DNA from: Cycas panzhihuaensis
Lineage: Eukaryota > Cycadophyta
Direction: 5' to 3'
NCBI GenBank assembly: GCA_023213395.1
Contig: CM041465.1
Coordinates: 12,462,001-12,526,000, forward strand
DNA length: 64,000 bases
Notes under the pieces: model-generated
Database searches by the model: none
Seen by the model: only the letters and a program-made list of their open reading frames with translations
Told to the model about the DNA's origin: nothing
Made by a program: the position numbers and the translations under genes
Shown here: in pieces, positions 9,898-21,376 of the stretch
How positions within the stretch are numbered: the first letter of the stretch is position 1
Layout of the letters: each line of letters opens with the position of its first letter

Positions 9898-12665
9898 TGT
9901 TTCATAGCTACGGGGAATGGATATGAACAGGTCAACTCAGGTAAGCTCATGTATGCTTCTCCCTTTTCACTTGTACTATTTCATTGGAAGGGTTGACATA
10001 AGTATTACCTCGTTGCATGACTGCTTGCTTCATTTGCGTGATTACTTTATATTTGTTACCTGTTCATGCTGCCTGTCGTATCGTGAGCTTATGACGACCC
10101 AACGGGACCTACCTTTCCACAAGGTAGGCATCCCCATGGTATTATACGACCCTCTGCGCTGTCTCCATACCGCCTCGAGCTTCTTTTGGCTTGCATGGCC
10201 TATTAATGCCCCAACTTTGAGCTCCTAGCACCTCATTTCTGGGACCTTTTGGCCGTTGATGTTTGCTTGCCTATGTCCAAGTGCATTTTGGACCGTCTCA
10301 TCCACCTAGACAAGAGGGCCAGCCGCTCCCAAGCCTGCCACATCACCTCCCAAAGCTCCTGGAACCTAGAATTCTTCCACTCTGGCTTTCTGGTCCCACA
10401 CTGCTGTAAACTTAGTGGTATCACGAAGTTTACCGTGGTGCGACTGTTGTCAGTTATTTTTTAAAATCTGTCGTGGTAATTCTCACGCTTCCTACAGAAT
10501 CGCCACGTGGTCTCGCATCCACCTTAGCCCTATGTGTAATCTATTCACTCACTTAGGGCTGCGATGGGTATAAGTATCCAAACCCTCATCATTTTGAGGC
10601 CCTCTTAGGTCATTTTTTTTCTCTCTAACACAATAGTTCCTGTTGTAATTTCTGCTCTCCTTCTCTTTCTGCTATAGGTGTACTTACAGGCCTACGTTTC
10701 TTGCAACCCCAGGCCAAGATTCACCTACAACTCCTTGCTTCCATAGTGGGAAGCCTCTCTCCAAGTTTTATCAAGTAATTTTAGTATTGATTCTTCTATA
10801 ACTCACCCAACAAGTGTCCCTTTCAGCTGTCTGTTGGAATCTCTCCTGTAAACCCTTGCAGGGGTCCTCTTCCTCGCTATTAGCAGGCCCAGATCTTCCA
10901 TATATCTACCCAGCAGGTCTTCCAAAACCTTCTCTTCTAGATTTATGGTAAGCTACCCCTATTTTGGGCCTATTTCTTGTCTTATTTGCCTGTTTCCTTT
11001 AGGTTTCACTGTTGCAAAGTCATTTTCCATTATATTTGGCTTGTTGCTTCTCGGCTCTACTTTCTATCCACAAGTTTTCTTCAAGGGAGCAGTGAGAGAA
11101 GAGTCATAAGGTTGGGTGAAGAGAGCAAGGTGGGGCAGCCCCCCTTTATAGTCCTTCTCTCTAAGGGTAATCCCTTCCCACCTTCTCTTCTCTTGCTCTA
11201 TGCTCTTCTTAGGATTATTAGGAGTAATTGAGCCCTAGGCCTATGCTAGATTATCAGCATACACAACCTCTTGCTGCACTATTTCCAGGCCTGCTTGTCT
11301 CTTGTTTGGACCCCCATAGTGTCCCTCAGGTTGTTGGGTACCCCTTGATATCATTGGCAAGGGTTGTGCACTTGATTGCTGCCCATAGCAACTCCGTGTC
11401 TTGCATGTTTCTCCAATGCTTCATTACCCTTTTCTTTGCATCTCTTGGCTGTCCTTAATTGTCTTTACCATTACCTTGCTGTGCTTGAGAGTTGTGCAGA
11501 GAATCCAATGGAGGGTTAGCCATACTAAGGCTTCCCTTACTCCATTTTTGCTTAATGTTTAGTCTTACTAGAGAGAGGGTCTTAGAGCTTGTTGCAGCAA
11601 CTATTTTTCCTAACACTCTAACATAAGTATCATATATATACTTGCATATACATAGTTTATCTTTTGCAGCCCCTTCTTGGAAGGGATAAGCCCATGCATG
11701 TGCAGGTTATCATGGTGATCTTGCGAAGGTATAAAGTGTTCGGATACAGGTAAGGTCTACCGTTTTGTTCCTTTGCTTTTGCTTCTTTCCTTTTCACTTT
11801 CTTTTCACAAAGGGGAAGGTAAAGAAGCCCCTGTCATTCATGTCAAGACTTAGCTATGCCTCCTTAGACTAATGCGAGGATATATGTTGCGTGTGGGTGA
11901 GGTCTTCCATCGGCTGCTACATCTTTCAGGTACGTACATCCCTCCTTTAACTCTCGCTTTCCCTTTCTTACTTTCATTTGGGATCTACATGTTAGTTAAG
12001 AAGGTTACACACAAAAGTGAAAAGGGAAACAATATCTTTTATTTACGATTGTATGTTTGCACATCGTACATTTGACCCTCATAGGAAAATGACCTATAAG
12101 AGACTTGTTCTTTCCTTTTCCTTTGCTTGCAAAGCCTAGTTTGCCCACTCAGTTTATTTCCACTTGGCATTGTTTGTTTGTGTATGTGACACCTCTTCCC
12201 ATTTCCTTTCATGTTTCTTTTTCAGATCATTAGGGGGAAACTTTGGTTTAGTTGTCCTATTCTCATTGCCCTCTCTCCCTCTTGGCCTTATTTGATTGGT
12301 CAAATAATGAAGAGGAACCTGACCATATCGTAGGCTATCGCCTACTTTATCCCCACTTGTTTCCCTCCATCATAGGGAAACTTTTGAGGACTCCTCTCTT
12401 CCCCTTCCAGCCATCCAAGGGTGGAAGGATCTTCCTATCGAGTCCATTCGGGCTACCTTTCTTGTTTTCCCTCTTTCTCTCTTTGATAGAGGACCACCCC
12501 AAGGTAATTGGGTATCATCCGCAGGTCTTGAACTCGCACTCTGGCACACAGGGCACCCTGCGTGATTCTTACTTCGCTTGTAGGTTTTAACCCACTCCCT
12601 CGATACCACCATCGACCATCATCATTTCTACCAAGCTAGGTGGTTATCCCGTAGATGCGCATCCA
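9898..12665 (+). repeat. T2 3' LTR, about 2.8 kb
   Basis: It starts TGTTTCATAGC and ends GTAGATGCGCATCCA at 12665, aligning with ATAGATGTGATTCCA at the end of the T5 5' LTR. It carries a CACGTG G-box at 10504-10509, the hairpin with arms GTAAACTT and AAGTTTAC near 10406-10433, GGGTATAAGTAT near 10566 as the likely TATA region, and the GGGGAAGGTAAAGAAGCCCC block at about 11813-11832. The next base begins coding sequence for Gag of T3. Confidence 0.8.
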
Positions 12666-13530
12666 AGCTCCAAGCTTCTTCATCCCCCACATCACATAAG
12701 CTAGTCTAGCAGGCCTCCCCAGCTGCTCCTTCTAAGGGTGGCAACACCCATTTCTCTCAAGCGAGGAAACTTGATTCCTCCCTTGAGAAGAAGTGGTGCT
12801 CTATCCACAGAGAATGCTTCCATGAAGATTCATGATGTTGGGCCCAACATCCTAGATTTACCCCGTAATGCAACTCTTTCCCCGAACGGGCATGCAGGCT
12901 CAACCTAGACTAGCTCGTCCATAGAGATCCCTTCCCTAAACATGCAGAACGCAATCATAACCACCAACAAAAGAACAACCAGAATTGAGGAAGATCCCCA
13001 AACACTTTCCTTTCACAAGCTAAAGAGAAGGGTGTGAGGAATTCATCCTTTTCCTCGAGTTCCCTTGATCATCGTACTCCTTCACCTTTGTGATCCCCAA
13101 CAGGGGAAAGAAGGTCATTTAGTTACTTGAGACTACTACATTGTATGCTCTAACCTAGTCGCCTCTTTGTCAATGTCTCTCGTTGACCCTTTTCCAAAAA
13201 CCTCTCTTTTAGAAGCCCCTTCATTCCCCAAGACCATTCCCATGTACCTCGGTCATTATGACTTTCAAAGGGCTCTTCCCTAACCCACCGCGAAAAGGAA
13301 GTCTTTCTTCATCATTGATGGGCTTCATACCATGGCCACTAGAATGTCTATAATGGATGTCTTGAGGAGCTCCCCTAAACAATGCATGCTTCTTTTGGAA
13401 GCCTTAGGATTAGGTGATGCATTCATTCACACCTTGGGTGTCACCCTAGGTCATGAACCCATCATCTCTTTTGATCTTAAGGACCTTTCCCTTACTAGTG
13501 AAAGGGAGCGCTAATGGCACTTCCCTTTCA
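12666..13530 (+). pseudogene. T3 Gag C-terminus and gag-protease linker
   Basis: The reading from about 12740 is GGNTHFSQARKLDSS followed by LEKKWCSIHRECFHED near 12790-12832. This is the CHHC zinc-knuckle segment, with its second position changed to HR and its last Cys followed by a damaged codon. The linker up to the protease contains the frame MATRMSIMDVLRSSP at 13332, which is conserved in T5 (37760) and T4 (49706). The zinc knuckle would bind element RNA during packaging. Stops interrupt the frame. Confidence 0.65.
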
Positions 13531-13539
13531 CCATCACTA

Positions 13540-13868
13540 TTAATACTCCCAATTATACTTTAGAGAGAATCGTTGTCAATAATGGTTCTTCTGTTAATGC
13601 CATGCCCTTGCATGTCATGCAAGAGCTTGTCATATTAGCCCTGGAGTCGGTTCCATATAAGTGTCAAGGCTACAATGGTAGCAAAAAGACACCCTTGGGA
13701 TCGGTGTCCATCCCTCTTACTCCTGAGGACAAGACTATCCTCACTAATATTGTAGTCCTCGACGTCGACATCGACTACAATCTTCTATTGGGATGCCCAT
13801 GGCTCGACCAGATGGGAGTCGTGTGCTCATCCCATTGGGGACAACTTAAATTCGTCCATGAAGGCTGA
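13540..13868 (+). pseudogene. T3 aspartic protease domain, catalytic Asp lost
   Basis: The open frame from 13602 reads MPLHVMQELVILALESV, later TNIVVLDVDIDYNLLLGCP and WLDQMGV. The catalytic block just upstream (13573-13590) reads VNNGSS in place of VDSGS or VDNGSS: the Asp codon GAC has become AAT. The domain is therefore inactive even where its frame is open. Confidence 0.7.
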
Positions 13869-14790
13869 ATGAAGGTTGACTCCTAGGAGCTTCCTCCCAC
13901 TAAGCAACCTCGCTAATCTCGTCAAGTGGTTCATGGCCAAGCAAAGGGTGATAAGGACCTTTCTACCCATGCCTCTGCTTGCCCTATTGACATCCTTAAT
14001 CCATCTCCTTTGGAAGAAGACCCTTCATCTTCTTCTTCCAACCTCATATGATTTGCCTCTATTGGTATCAGAAGCTACAGGTACCTTGCTATACTTAGCG
14101 ATGATGATTCTGATGGCAAGGATGAGGATTTCCCTCACCCTATCTCCCTTTTAGGCATGAGTAGGGGGCACCTTCTTCGTTCTTGATCCTGATCTGGAAC
14201 CTCCATTATTGAAGAAACTAACTCTTCTCTTGTGTCTCATGACATCACTCTTATTGATTAGGTGATCCTTGAGTCTTCCCCTTTGTCGCCCCCCATAGGC
14301 AATGAAGTGAGGGGGCCTCCTATCATCCCTCATAGGAGACCCCTTTCTAACTTTTCCAGAGAGTCATTTGGGTATGTAGAGTAGTGTGTCAACCACCACG
14401 GTCTTTCTACTTCTACTTCCCCTCTCTCCTCATCTTCTTGAAGTGTGGTCATCAATGGGGTGGATTACTTCGAGGATGATGAGGCTCTGCTTGATCATTT
14501 AGCAGGCTCTGCACCCAATTTCCCTTCTAGTCACCACAGGCTTGGTTACCAGAAGGTCCTAGCTATTGGGTCTCCTCTCGTTAAACTAATTTCATCTCTT
14601 ATTCTACCCCTTCCCATTGACTGAGCCCCCCTACACTTTGAGGAGGAGAATGCCATGTGCATGGCGGTGACTCAGGACATAGTCCTTGCTCCATGCAAGG
14701 TTATTAAAGTAGTAGCAGAATGCTCTCCTGACAAAATGAAGGAGTATACCCTTATGTTCTAGGAGTTTCAAGAAGTCTTTGCATGGGACT
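13869..14790 (+). pseudogene. T3 protease-RT spacer
   Basis: This matches 38280-39190 of T5 nearly throughout and 56000-56440 of T4 in its second half. It includes an acidic stretch from GATGATGATTCTGATGGC near 14101 (the point where K2 inserted in T4) and the pre-RT block ATGCCATGTGCATGG near 14651. It has no domain that I recognise. It is useful as the empty site for the K2 insertion. Confidence 0.6.
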
Positions 14791-14794
14791 ATTT

Positions 14795-15700
14795 TGATAT
14801 GAAGGGGATAGACCCTTTGATCATTACCCACAACCTCACCACTATCCCGGGCGCTCGCCATGTGCATCAAAACCAGCACTCTCTTCACCCGAAGCCTTCA
14901 GCTGCCATAAAGATGGAAGTTGAGAAACTCCTAAACGTGGGGTTAATCACTTCCATCGATTATCCCAAGTGGGTGTCCAATATTATCCCTGTTACCAAAA
15001 AGAATGGGATAATTTAGATATATATTGATTTCTGGGATATCAATAATGTATGTCCTAAGGACAACTTCCCACTTCCCTTTATCAATAAGATTATTGATTG
15101 AATGACTAGTTTTGAAGTCATGGCCTTAATGGATGGTTTCTCCAGCTATAACCAAATTCAAATTTCTCTCGAAGACCATCATAAGACATCCTTCGCCACT
15201 CTGTGAGGTACCTTCGCCTATAAGGCAATGCCTTTTAGATTAAAGAATGCATGCGCCACTTATAAAAGGGCGATGCCTCTTTTTTCATGACCTTATCAAC
15301 AAATCTTTAGAGGTCTTCATGGATGATATGATGGGTCTCTCACACATTAGAGCCCATCATCCTTCTGATTTATAGGCCATCTTGACATGATGCCACAAAT
15401 ACCATGTGAGCCTCAACCCTCATAAATGCGTGTTTACCGTGACAACTGGCAAACTCCTTAGTTTCCTTGTGTCAAAACAAGGAATCCAAATTGACCCTGA
15501 CAAAGTCAAGGCCATCCTTGACATGCCGCCCCCTAAAACCCAACGACAGATTAAGTCATTTTTAGATAGGCTTGGATTTCTTAGGTGTTTCTTAGTGAAT
15601 TTCACTATAAATTCTAAACCTTTTACTAACATGTTAAAGAAGGGAGTCCCATTCATTTGGTCTTCAAAGGCCTAACAAGCCTTCAAAGAACTCAAGGGAG
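14795..15700 (+). pseudogene. T3 reverse transcriptase domain
   Basis: MKGIDPLIITHNLTTIPGA opens the block at 14799. It is followed by KMEVEKLLNVGLITSIDYPK and WVSNIIPVTKKNGII, then an in-frame TAG. The MDGFSSYNQI block near 15130 carries the first Asp and LEVFMDDMMGLS near 15310 the catalytic FMDD. The connection domain continues as QGIQIDPDKVKAILDMPPPK at 15478. Several stops and one or two frameshifts break it. Confidence 0.8.
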
Positions 15701-16130
15701 CCCTCACTTCTACCCCGACATTAGCACCCCCTCTCTTTGACAAGCCATTCATTCTTTATGCCTCAGCTACCGATGAGTCCTTGAGCACCATGTTAGCCTA
15801 GGAAGATGATTCGGGAACCAAAAGGGCCATTTACTTCATTAGTCGCACTCTTGTGGCTATTGAACTTAACTATTCTCCCGCTAAGAAGGAGTGTCTCTCC
15901 TTGGTACATGTAACCAAAAAGTTCAGGCACTACTTTCTTGGGAATATCACTCAGGCGATCATCCAATTTGATCCCCTACGATATTTACTCATTCGACCTA
16001 TCCTGACAGGTAGGACTGGTAAGTGGGCCATCCTCCTTAAGGAGTTTGACCTCCAAATTGTTAACAGGAAGTCAAAGAAGGGGATGGTGGTAGCTGAGTA
16101 ACTTGCTGACACCCCCATCCTGAACCCTTT
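15701..16130 (+). pseudogene. T3 first RNase H domain
   Basis: The readable order is PLFDKPFILYASATDESLST with the first catalytic Asp near 15770, then AIELNYSPAKKECLSLVHVT with the Glu near 15890, KFRHYFLGNIT, and FDPLRYLLIRP near 15970 with the third Asp. A TAG replaces the Gln codon after ML.A near 15800. It is fused to RT in the usual Ty3/gypsy order. Confidence 0.75.
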
Positions 16131-16239
16131 CGACATTCCCATTGACTATTCTCCCCCTGACGAGTCTATCATGGATATTCAAGACTCTCCTCCTCATCCA
16201 CTTGCTAATAGTGAGTGGTATGGGGACATTGTATAATAC

Positions 16240-17110
16240 CTTGCCTAGCAACAGTATCACTCGAAGCTAACAATAAAGTTAGGTCTCATTTTTAGGTTAC
16301 TACTAGGTAGTACTTCCTTATGGATGATATACTATATAAAAGATCCTTCGATGGGATCCTCCTTCGTTGCGTTAAACCCAATGAAGCGAACCAAATACTC
16401 CATGAATGTCATAACGACATTTGTAGGGGCCACTTTAGGGGTCAATCCATGGCCTAAAGGATCCTTTGTATAGGGTATTACTAGCCATCCCTCTTTAAGG
16501 ATGCCCATGCCTACACCTTGAGATGTCGGTAATGCCAAGAGCACCCCAACATCACTCACTTGCCTTCCGAGGCTCTCCATCTCGTCATATCTCCCTGGCC
16601 CTTCTCCCAATAGGGGTTGGACCTTATTGGAGCCATATCCCTATCCTCTTCATTGCAGCACAAGTTCATCTTAACTGCTAAGGAGTACTTTACTAAATGG
16701 GCAAAAGTAATTCCTTTAACCACTACTCTTGGTAAGACGATAGCCAGCTTCATCAACCAGCATGTCATCTGTTATTTTAAAGTTCTCGATGTCCTGATCA
16801 TGGACAATGGGACTCCTTTTTGTAATAAGGAGATGGATGAGATCTATGAGAAATTTAACATTTCTCATAAAACTTCCTCTCCCTATTACCCCCAGGCCAA
16901 TGGCCAAGTTGAATCATTCAAAAAAACCCTCATAAATATTTTAAAGAAAACCATGACTCAATCTCAAAGAGATTGGCACCTTCAGCTCCCTTCCACTCTA
17001 TGGGCATATTGCACGTTTATCTATACGAATATGGGAATAACCCCTTTCTCCCTAGTCTATGGAATGGAGGAAGTTCTCCAGTTGGAAGTGGAGATTCCCT
17101 CCTTATGAGT
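16240..17110 (+). pseudogene. T3 integrase with readable DD35E core
   Basis: The zinc-binding segment is near 16380-16550 (HECHNDICRGHF, then DAHAY.LRCR.CQEH). From 16617 a single frame of 163 codons holds the core. DLIGAIS carries the first Asp, LIMDNGTPFCNKEMDE the second, and QANGQVESFKKTL the Glu; 35 residues separate the last two, the canonical spacing. It is the best integrase core in the Tat-like copies. The frame ends at TGA 17106-17108 and the tail is in another frame. Confidence 0.85.
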
Positions 17111-17239
17111 TTCTCTTCGAGGTCTTATCGATTAGGAGTCTATCTGTTAGGCTCACCTCTTGGACCTCGAAGCCTAGATGAGAAGTGCTTGACTCCCTAC
17201 CAAGAAAATCTCACTTATAAGGCTAGGGCATGAAGGACA

Positions 17240-17458
17240 TATGATAAATACCTTCATTCTTACCCTTTATATCCTAGGGACCACATCCTCAAACTAGAAT
17301 ATCTCCATGACTGCTTGACCAAATTCAGACCCAAATGGGTTGGCCCCTTCGTCATTCTTGAGAGCCTCGGGAATGGCGCTTATAGGATCGCCACCCTGGA
17401 AGGTCTTGAATTCAAGAAGGCTGTTAATGGGAAATTACTGAAGAAATTTTACACATGA
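17240..17458 (+). pseudogene. T3 integrase C-terminal GPF/Y tail
   Basis: The reading KWVGPFVILESLGNGAYRIA begins near 17335 and continues as TLEGLEFKKAVNGKLL; the pol stop TGA is at 17456-17458. KWVGPF is the GPF/Y signature. No chromodomain follows. Confidence 0.75.
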
Positions 17459-18235
17459 CTACTTCTCTCCTAGCGTTCTAAAATGAGCCTAAATTACCAC
17501 CCTAGATGCATCCCCATTCCCCTAGTCATAGGTGGAATAATGGTTTAGGATGGCCTCCTTCCTTCTCTTGGGTTCCTCCCATGGAACTCCTTGTCTCCCC
17601 TTTCTCTATGGGGCCCCATCCTCCTAATTGGGTGTGTTGTCCCTATTGCTCCTAAGCTTGGAAACATTCCCCAACTAGGATGGTGTTCTCAAGTATCGTT
17701 ACTCTCTGTATCGCTAGTGCTTCCTTTACATATTTTGCTATGCTCCCACGTGGACATGTATAATTCCCTGTCTCCTAGCCTCACATATGTCCATCACCAA
17801 TGTTCATGGTGGTCATGTGTGTGCCTACTGGGAATGTGGCCCCGCATAAAAGGAAGTGTGTGCAACTCAAACAAACCTCTAACACAAACCATGTATTAAT
17901 CAACTTAAAAACATCATGATCTATAACTCCTCGTGCACCTGCGCACCCTTATATATATACATACAAACATACATATAAAAGCAAATGTAACATCATCCAT
18001 CATCATGCATCATCACACACATCAGCATATATCAAATGGGGTGCCAATGGCCCTGTCTATATACATAAAATCATCATGTGTCATATTATACAAATGGTAT
18101 GGTACATCATTTGTGGGAAGCTAGAATCCTTGCAGGGAGGAGTACATTCATGTGGTCACATATGGTGACTCCCTAGATGTCCAGTGCTTTCCAAAATCAA
18201 AATTGGTATCTCCTACTCTCTAATGATATCCTACT
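17459..18235 (+). other. T3 3' region between pol stop and antisense gene
   Basis: It is conserved with T5 41851-42620 almost end to end. It contains a T/C-rich stretch, an AT-rich run with CATATATAAAAGCAAATG near 17970-17987 that is shared with T5, and no ORF conserved between copies. It could hold the 3' end or terminator of the antisense gene, but I cannot point to a specific signal. Confidence 0.5.
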
Positions 18236-18824
18236 CTTGGGGTATCATCTCTTGGTCTATGTGATCCCTCTCTTGGGGACCACATGCCTCCCAAGCTCCT
18301 CCTGTGCCTCTGGGAGCTCCCTGCCTCGTTCCCTTTATCCTAAGGCCTCCTAGCGCTCGTCATCATTGTATGGGTATGTGTCTGACTCTGCGATGACCTC
18401 GATATCATCTGGTCCACCACCTGATCATATCGAGACTAGATATGATCCCTCTCCCTCTCTATCCTCTGGAGCATCTCCTCCATCCCTTAGAGCTACTCCT
18501 CTAGCACTGCTACCCTAATGTGACTCTCTACATCACCACCTGCTCCTCCTTGAGCCTTTAGTGCTTAGACCCAGCCTCGTAGAGCATCCCTCTCCACTCT
18601 GGTCATATCTAGATTGCCCTGTAGTTGTCCCACTTGTGCTTCATACTCCTAGGACTCTACTACCCACACGTATCTGGCCCTGACCAATGGGGTAAATGTT
18701 GTCGTGTGGGCCCCTATCGACCGTGGCTCCTCTCCTGCCTGGATGAGAGGTTGCCCCTCTGCATAGACCTAGGGGAACATCTCCCAGACTACTGCCTCGA
18801 TTAGCCTCCCAATATCCACTACTC

Positions 18825-18946
18825 TTATGAAATCCAACATGCCATATGTCAGTATATATATCTATATGCACACCAAACAAACCAAACAAGACAAAGCAAC
18901 TAGATATCTAGTGATCGAAAGACGATAGGAAAAGGTAGCATCCCAC
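18825..18946 (-). other. Candidate intron 2 of the T3 antisense gene
   Basis: The minus-strand donor reads CAG|GTGGGATGC; the T5 copy at 43337 reads CAG|GTGAGATGC. The T5 acceptor is TATAG|GAGC, while here it is CATAA|GAGT, so the AG has decayed. Exon 2 ends with one spare base and exon 3 begins with two in both copies, so a phase-1 intron restores the coiled-coil frame in each. The interval is T-rich and has no coding similarity. Confidence 0.6.
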
Positions 18947-19706
18947 CTGCTGGGACTGTTGGCTCCCTGACTCGGACCATCACCTCCTCCTCGGGTCCTC
19001 CTCTTATCGTTGGTACCTCCTCCTCCTTGGGTACCACCTCACCGATAGCCTAAACTGCTAGGGCACCTCTGCCCACCTCCACTAGTGTTGTTACTGCCCT
19101 GGCTCTCCCCACTATCCTCAACCTCTAGACTGGTGCCTAGGGTTCTCCACCTCTCCTTGTAGTCCTTGAAGGACCCAACTCTCCTCCTACAACTCCTGAT
19201 GGCCCTGCCTCTCCTCCTGTAGTCCCTGATGGACCTGCCTCTCCACCTATTATTCCTAATGGGCCAGCCCCATCACCTCCATCATCATTATCTCCATCAC
19301 TAGGGGCACCTCCTGCTCCTCCTACCTCGTCATCACTATCCCACCTCACCCCTCTATATGGATCCATTCTATAGTTTACCACGATGACGAGGTCTAGTGA
19401 TGTCACTTCCAATGAGTGTCAGATGTATTCCTAGTTCTCAGTCCCTCTAAACTGAGTCTACCACCTATGTACCATGGGAGCCCATACTGAGATCAGGTGT
19501 GGTTCTCCTATTGGTGCCACTACTCTAAAATGATCGAACCAATACTGCAGTAACATTCTATATGATAGTCCTCCTCTCTTGGCCACCTTGATGGCATCCA
19601 GATGGGCGACCAAGTTTGCCACTATCAGTGCAACCCAATCCAACCTCTCCCTGGTATCGCATCTCCTCATAGTGTCCATCCATCCACCAGGTATGTCCCT
19701 ATAATT

Positions 19707-19757
19707 CTGTTTTTAGGATATCCAAAATAGAATGCACAGTGTAATCTACTTCCTCAC
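19707..19757 (-). other. Candidate short intron 1 of the T3 antisense gene
   Basis: The interval begins GTGAGGAAGT and ends CTAAAAACAG on the minus strand. Removing it joins two frames of the same protein without a shift (ILSRIPQ to NYRDIPGGW). At 51 bases it is short for a plant intron, so an insertion or a different acceptor cannot be excluded. No second copy is available in the window for comparison. Confidence 0.45.
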
Positions 19758-20153
19758 CTGAGGAATCCTAGACAAAATCATACTCTATACAGGAATGCTG
19801 CTCTGCTCCCACTGGTCCTGACCTGTGAAGTAGGTCGCTGCCTCCTTGTGTGCCACATGATTGCTAGGTAATTTCCCTAGCGACATTGGTGCTCCTACTG
19901 CCAGTACCCCTAGGATCCTCTGGACATCTCCTGGCATGACCGTGACATCTCCCACTTATGGGAGGTGAAATACATGCCTTTGTCGATCCTAGTATGAGAC
20001 TATGTCCACTAGAAAGCGTTGATTAGATGCATACTGTGGTGTTTGAATGGCCTTCAGTAGGCCATATCTCCCCAACACTCACCTGTCTCTGCAAGACATC
20101 ATCTTGATAAAGCTAAGCATGGACACCCCTATGTTTCTGCAGTTGTCTACCAT

Positions 20154-21376
20154 GATAATCACCTACCAAACACCCCAAAAACTAGTCAAAACTCACCTAG
20201 ACCTGCCTGCCTGCCTTTAGGATTGCCCTTCATTCCTTCCCGATTGAGGTTTAGCACTCTTTTGGGCCATCCTTTATGTTTTCAGTCTATTTGCCTTCGT
20301 ACCACTCTAAACTCTACAGTACCACAGAGTTTAGTGTGGGGCCCTACTAAGTTTTTAATGCAAACTCATTGGCCCTGCGGTAAAGTTTGTAGCACCGTGA
20401 TCTTTGCCACGGTGCCAGTGATACCCCCACATTAGGGGGGGCTTCCCACCCAAAAATTCTAAAATTTTTATCTGGATGGGCCATGCTCAAGCCCACTAGG
20501 ACCAGGGCAGCCTAATACCCTAGTCCTCCCTCTTGCTGGGTCTAATTTAGACTTCAGGAGATCACCATTTATCCATAAGGAGCTAAAAACTACACTAAAA
20601 AGTATTAAAAATCCATTAAACTTAAATGACAAGATAGGTTAGGAAAGGGGTAATCCATTCATTGGATCCATCCTCGCTACTGCCATCTCGTCTCCCCGGT
20701 CTTACTGGCTACCTCTATGTACTAATCCGATGGTCTAATCTCTCCCTGTGTTCCTCCAAAGTTGAGCAGCGCCATTTTGTATAAGGAAAATGGCTCTTAA
20801 TAAATCGCGAGCCCATGAAAATGAATCCTATTTTCATCAAGTTTTCCTTATATAGGTGGGGGCCTCAACAAGCACCTCTTATGTTTCCCTTGCCGTGACA
20901 ACCTTTCGGACCATCTCCCTTCCCTGATAACCTTTGTTGTCTTGGTATCTCTCCACTTTTGCCTCTGTGGCCCTCTTTTCTCCTTAGCCTTTAGGCGTAT
21001 TTATGGCACCCCTCTTTGGCCCTATGAGGTCCCTTTTACCTCGTTTTACATGCCACCTCCATATATACTCGAGTTTATACTCATCTAGCTTGTTTCGCCA
21101 TCTTGAATCCATTTTTTCCACACGTTCACACCTCTGGGGCTCCCAAAGGGAGCGTCCCCCCACTCAGGACCATGCCTCGCTTCCTTAAGCGACCTTTGGC
21201 ACCCTCAAAGGGGCCTTTTCGCCACGAGTTCTTTCCTATCCATTAGATAGTCTCCTTCACCCTTGGGTAGCCTCATCTCTGGGTCTTCCTGCACTTCGAC
21301 TATTTTACATCGTCGAGTCCTTTTGACCCATCGATCCTATCAGTCTTTTCCCACTTAGACCTCCATTCTATTCATC
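20154..21376 (+). other. T3 3' region between antisense gene start and second RNase H
   Basis: The antisense gene's promoter should lie here if it has one, but I see no convincing TATA on the minus strand. A strong inverted repeat is centred near 20320: arms CACTCTAAACTCT (20300-20312) and AGAGTTTAGTGTG (20326-20338). A second pair of related stems lies at 20380-20420. From about 20490 the sequence matches T2, and from 20890 T5. No conserved ORF is seen on the plus strand. Confidence 0.5.

Larger units (their letters stand above)
8135..12665 (+). mobile_element. T2: Tat-like Ty3/gypsy element, 3' part
   Basis: It begins in the middle of a 3' region (homologous to T3 from about 20490) exactly where the T1 LTR ends. 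It then has the archaeal-type RNase H, a polypurine tract and an LTR ending at 12665, where Gag-coding sequence of T3 begins. So T2 is host to T1 and guest of T3. Its 5' portion must lie to the left of the window, on the other side of T1. Base composition changes abruptly from CpG-rich to CpG-poor at its left edge. Confidence 0.8.
18236..20153 (-). pseudogene. T3 antisense gene with plant-mobile-domain-like product, intron-containing and decayed
   Basis: On the minus strand, ATG at 20153 opens a frame that stays in register for 396 bases to 19758, with four point stop codons. It reads LLKAIQTPQYASNQRFLVDI, then RHVFHLP, VGDVTVMPGDVQRILGVLAV and YFTGQDQWEQ. FHLP..G(D/E).T....DV...LG is the hallmark of the plant mobile domain (PF10536) of MAIN/MAIL1 and of several transposons. 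After a 51-base GT...AG gap (19757-19707) the same frame continues NYRDIPGGWMDTMRRCDTRE, RLDWVALIVANLVAHLDAIK and LLQYWFDHFRVVAPIGEPHL to about 19458, then an acidic, Gly/Pro-rich linker to 18947. A 122-base intron (18946-18825) follows. Exon 3 encodes a heptad-rich coiled coil (LQGNLDMTRVERDAL, MEEMLQRIERE). The 3' end is not exactly known. Most stops are TAG or TAA at Gln positions. Confidence 0.65.

Noticed and set aside
5609-12665. First idea that the T1 and T2 LTRs are truncated and joined to internal sequence by deletion
   Set aside because: The last 30 bases of each align with the true LTR end once gaps are allowed, so these are complete LTRs next to their target DNA.
17591-17899. 102-codon frame in the T3 3' region
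   Set aside because: The DNA is conserved with T5, the protein reading is not.
19137-19412. Gly/Pro/Glu-rich minus-strand frame as an independent gene
   Set aside because: It is in the same frame as the preceding exon segment and fits better as the linker of the antisense gene than as a separate protein.
20280-20430. Possible solo LTR because of stems resembling those in the LTRs
   Set aside because: No TGTTTC start, ATTCCA end, promoter block or target duplication is found around it.
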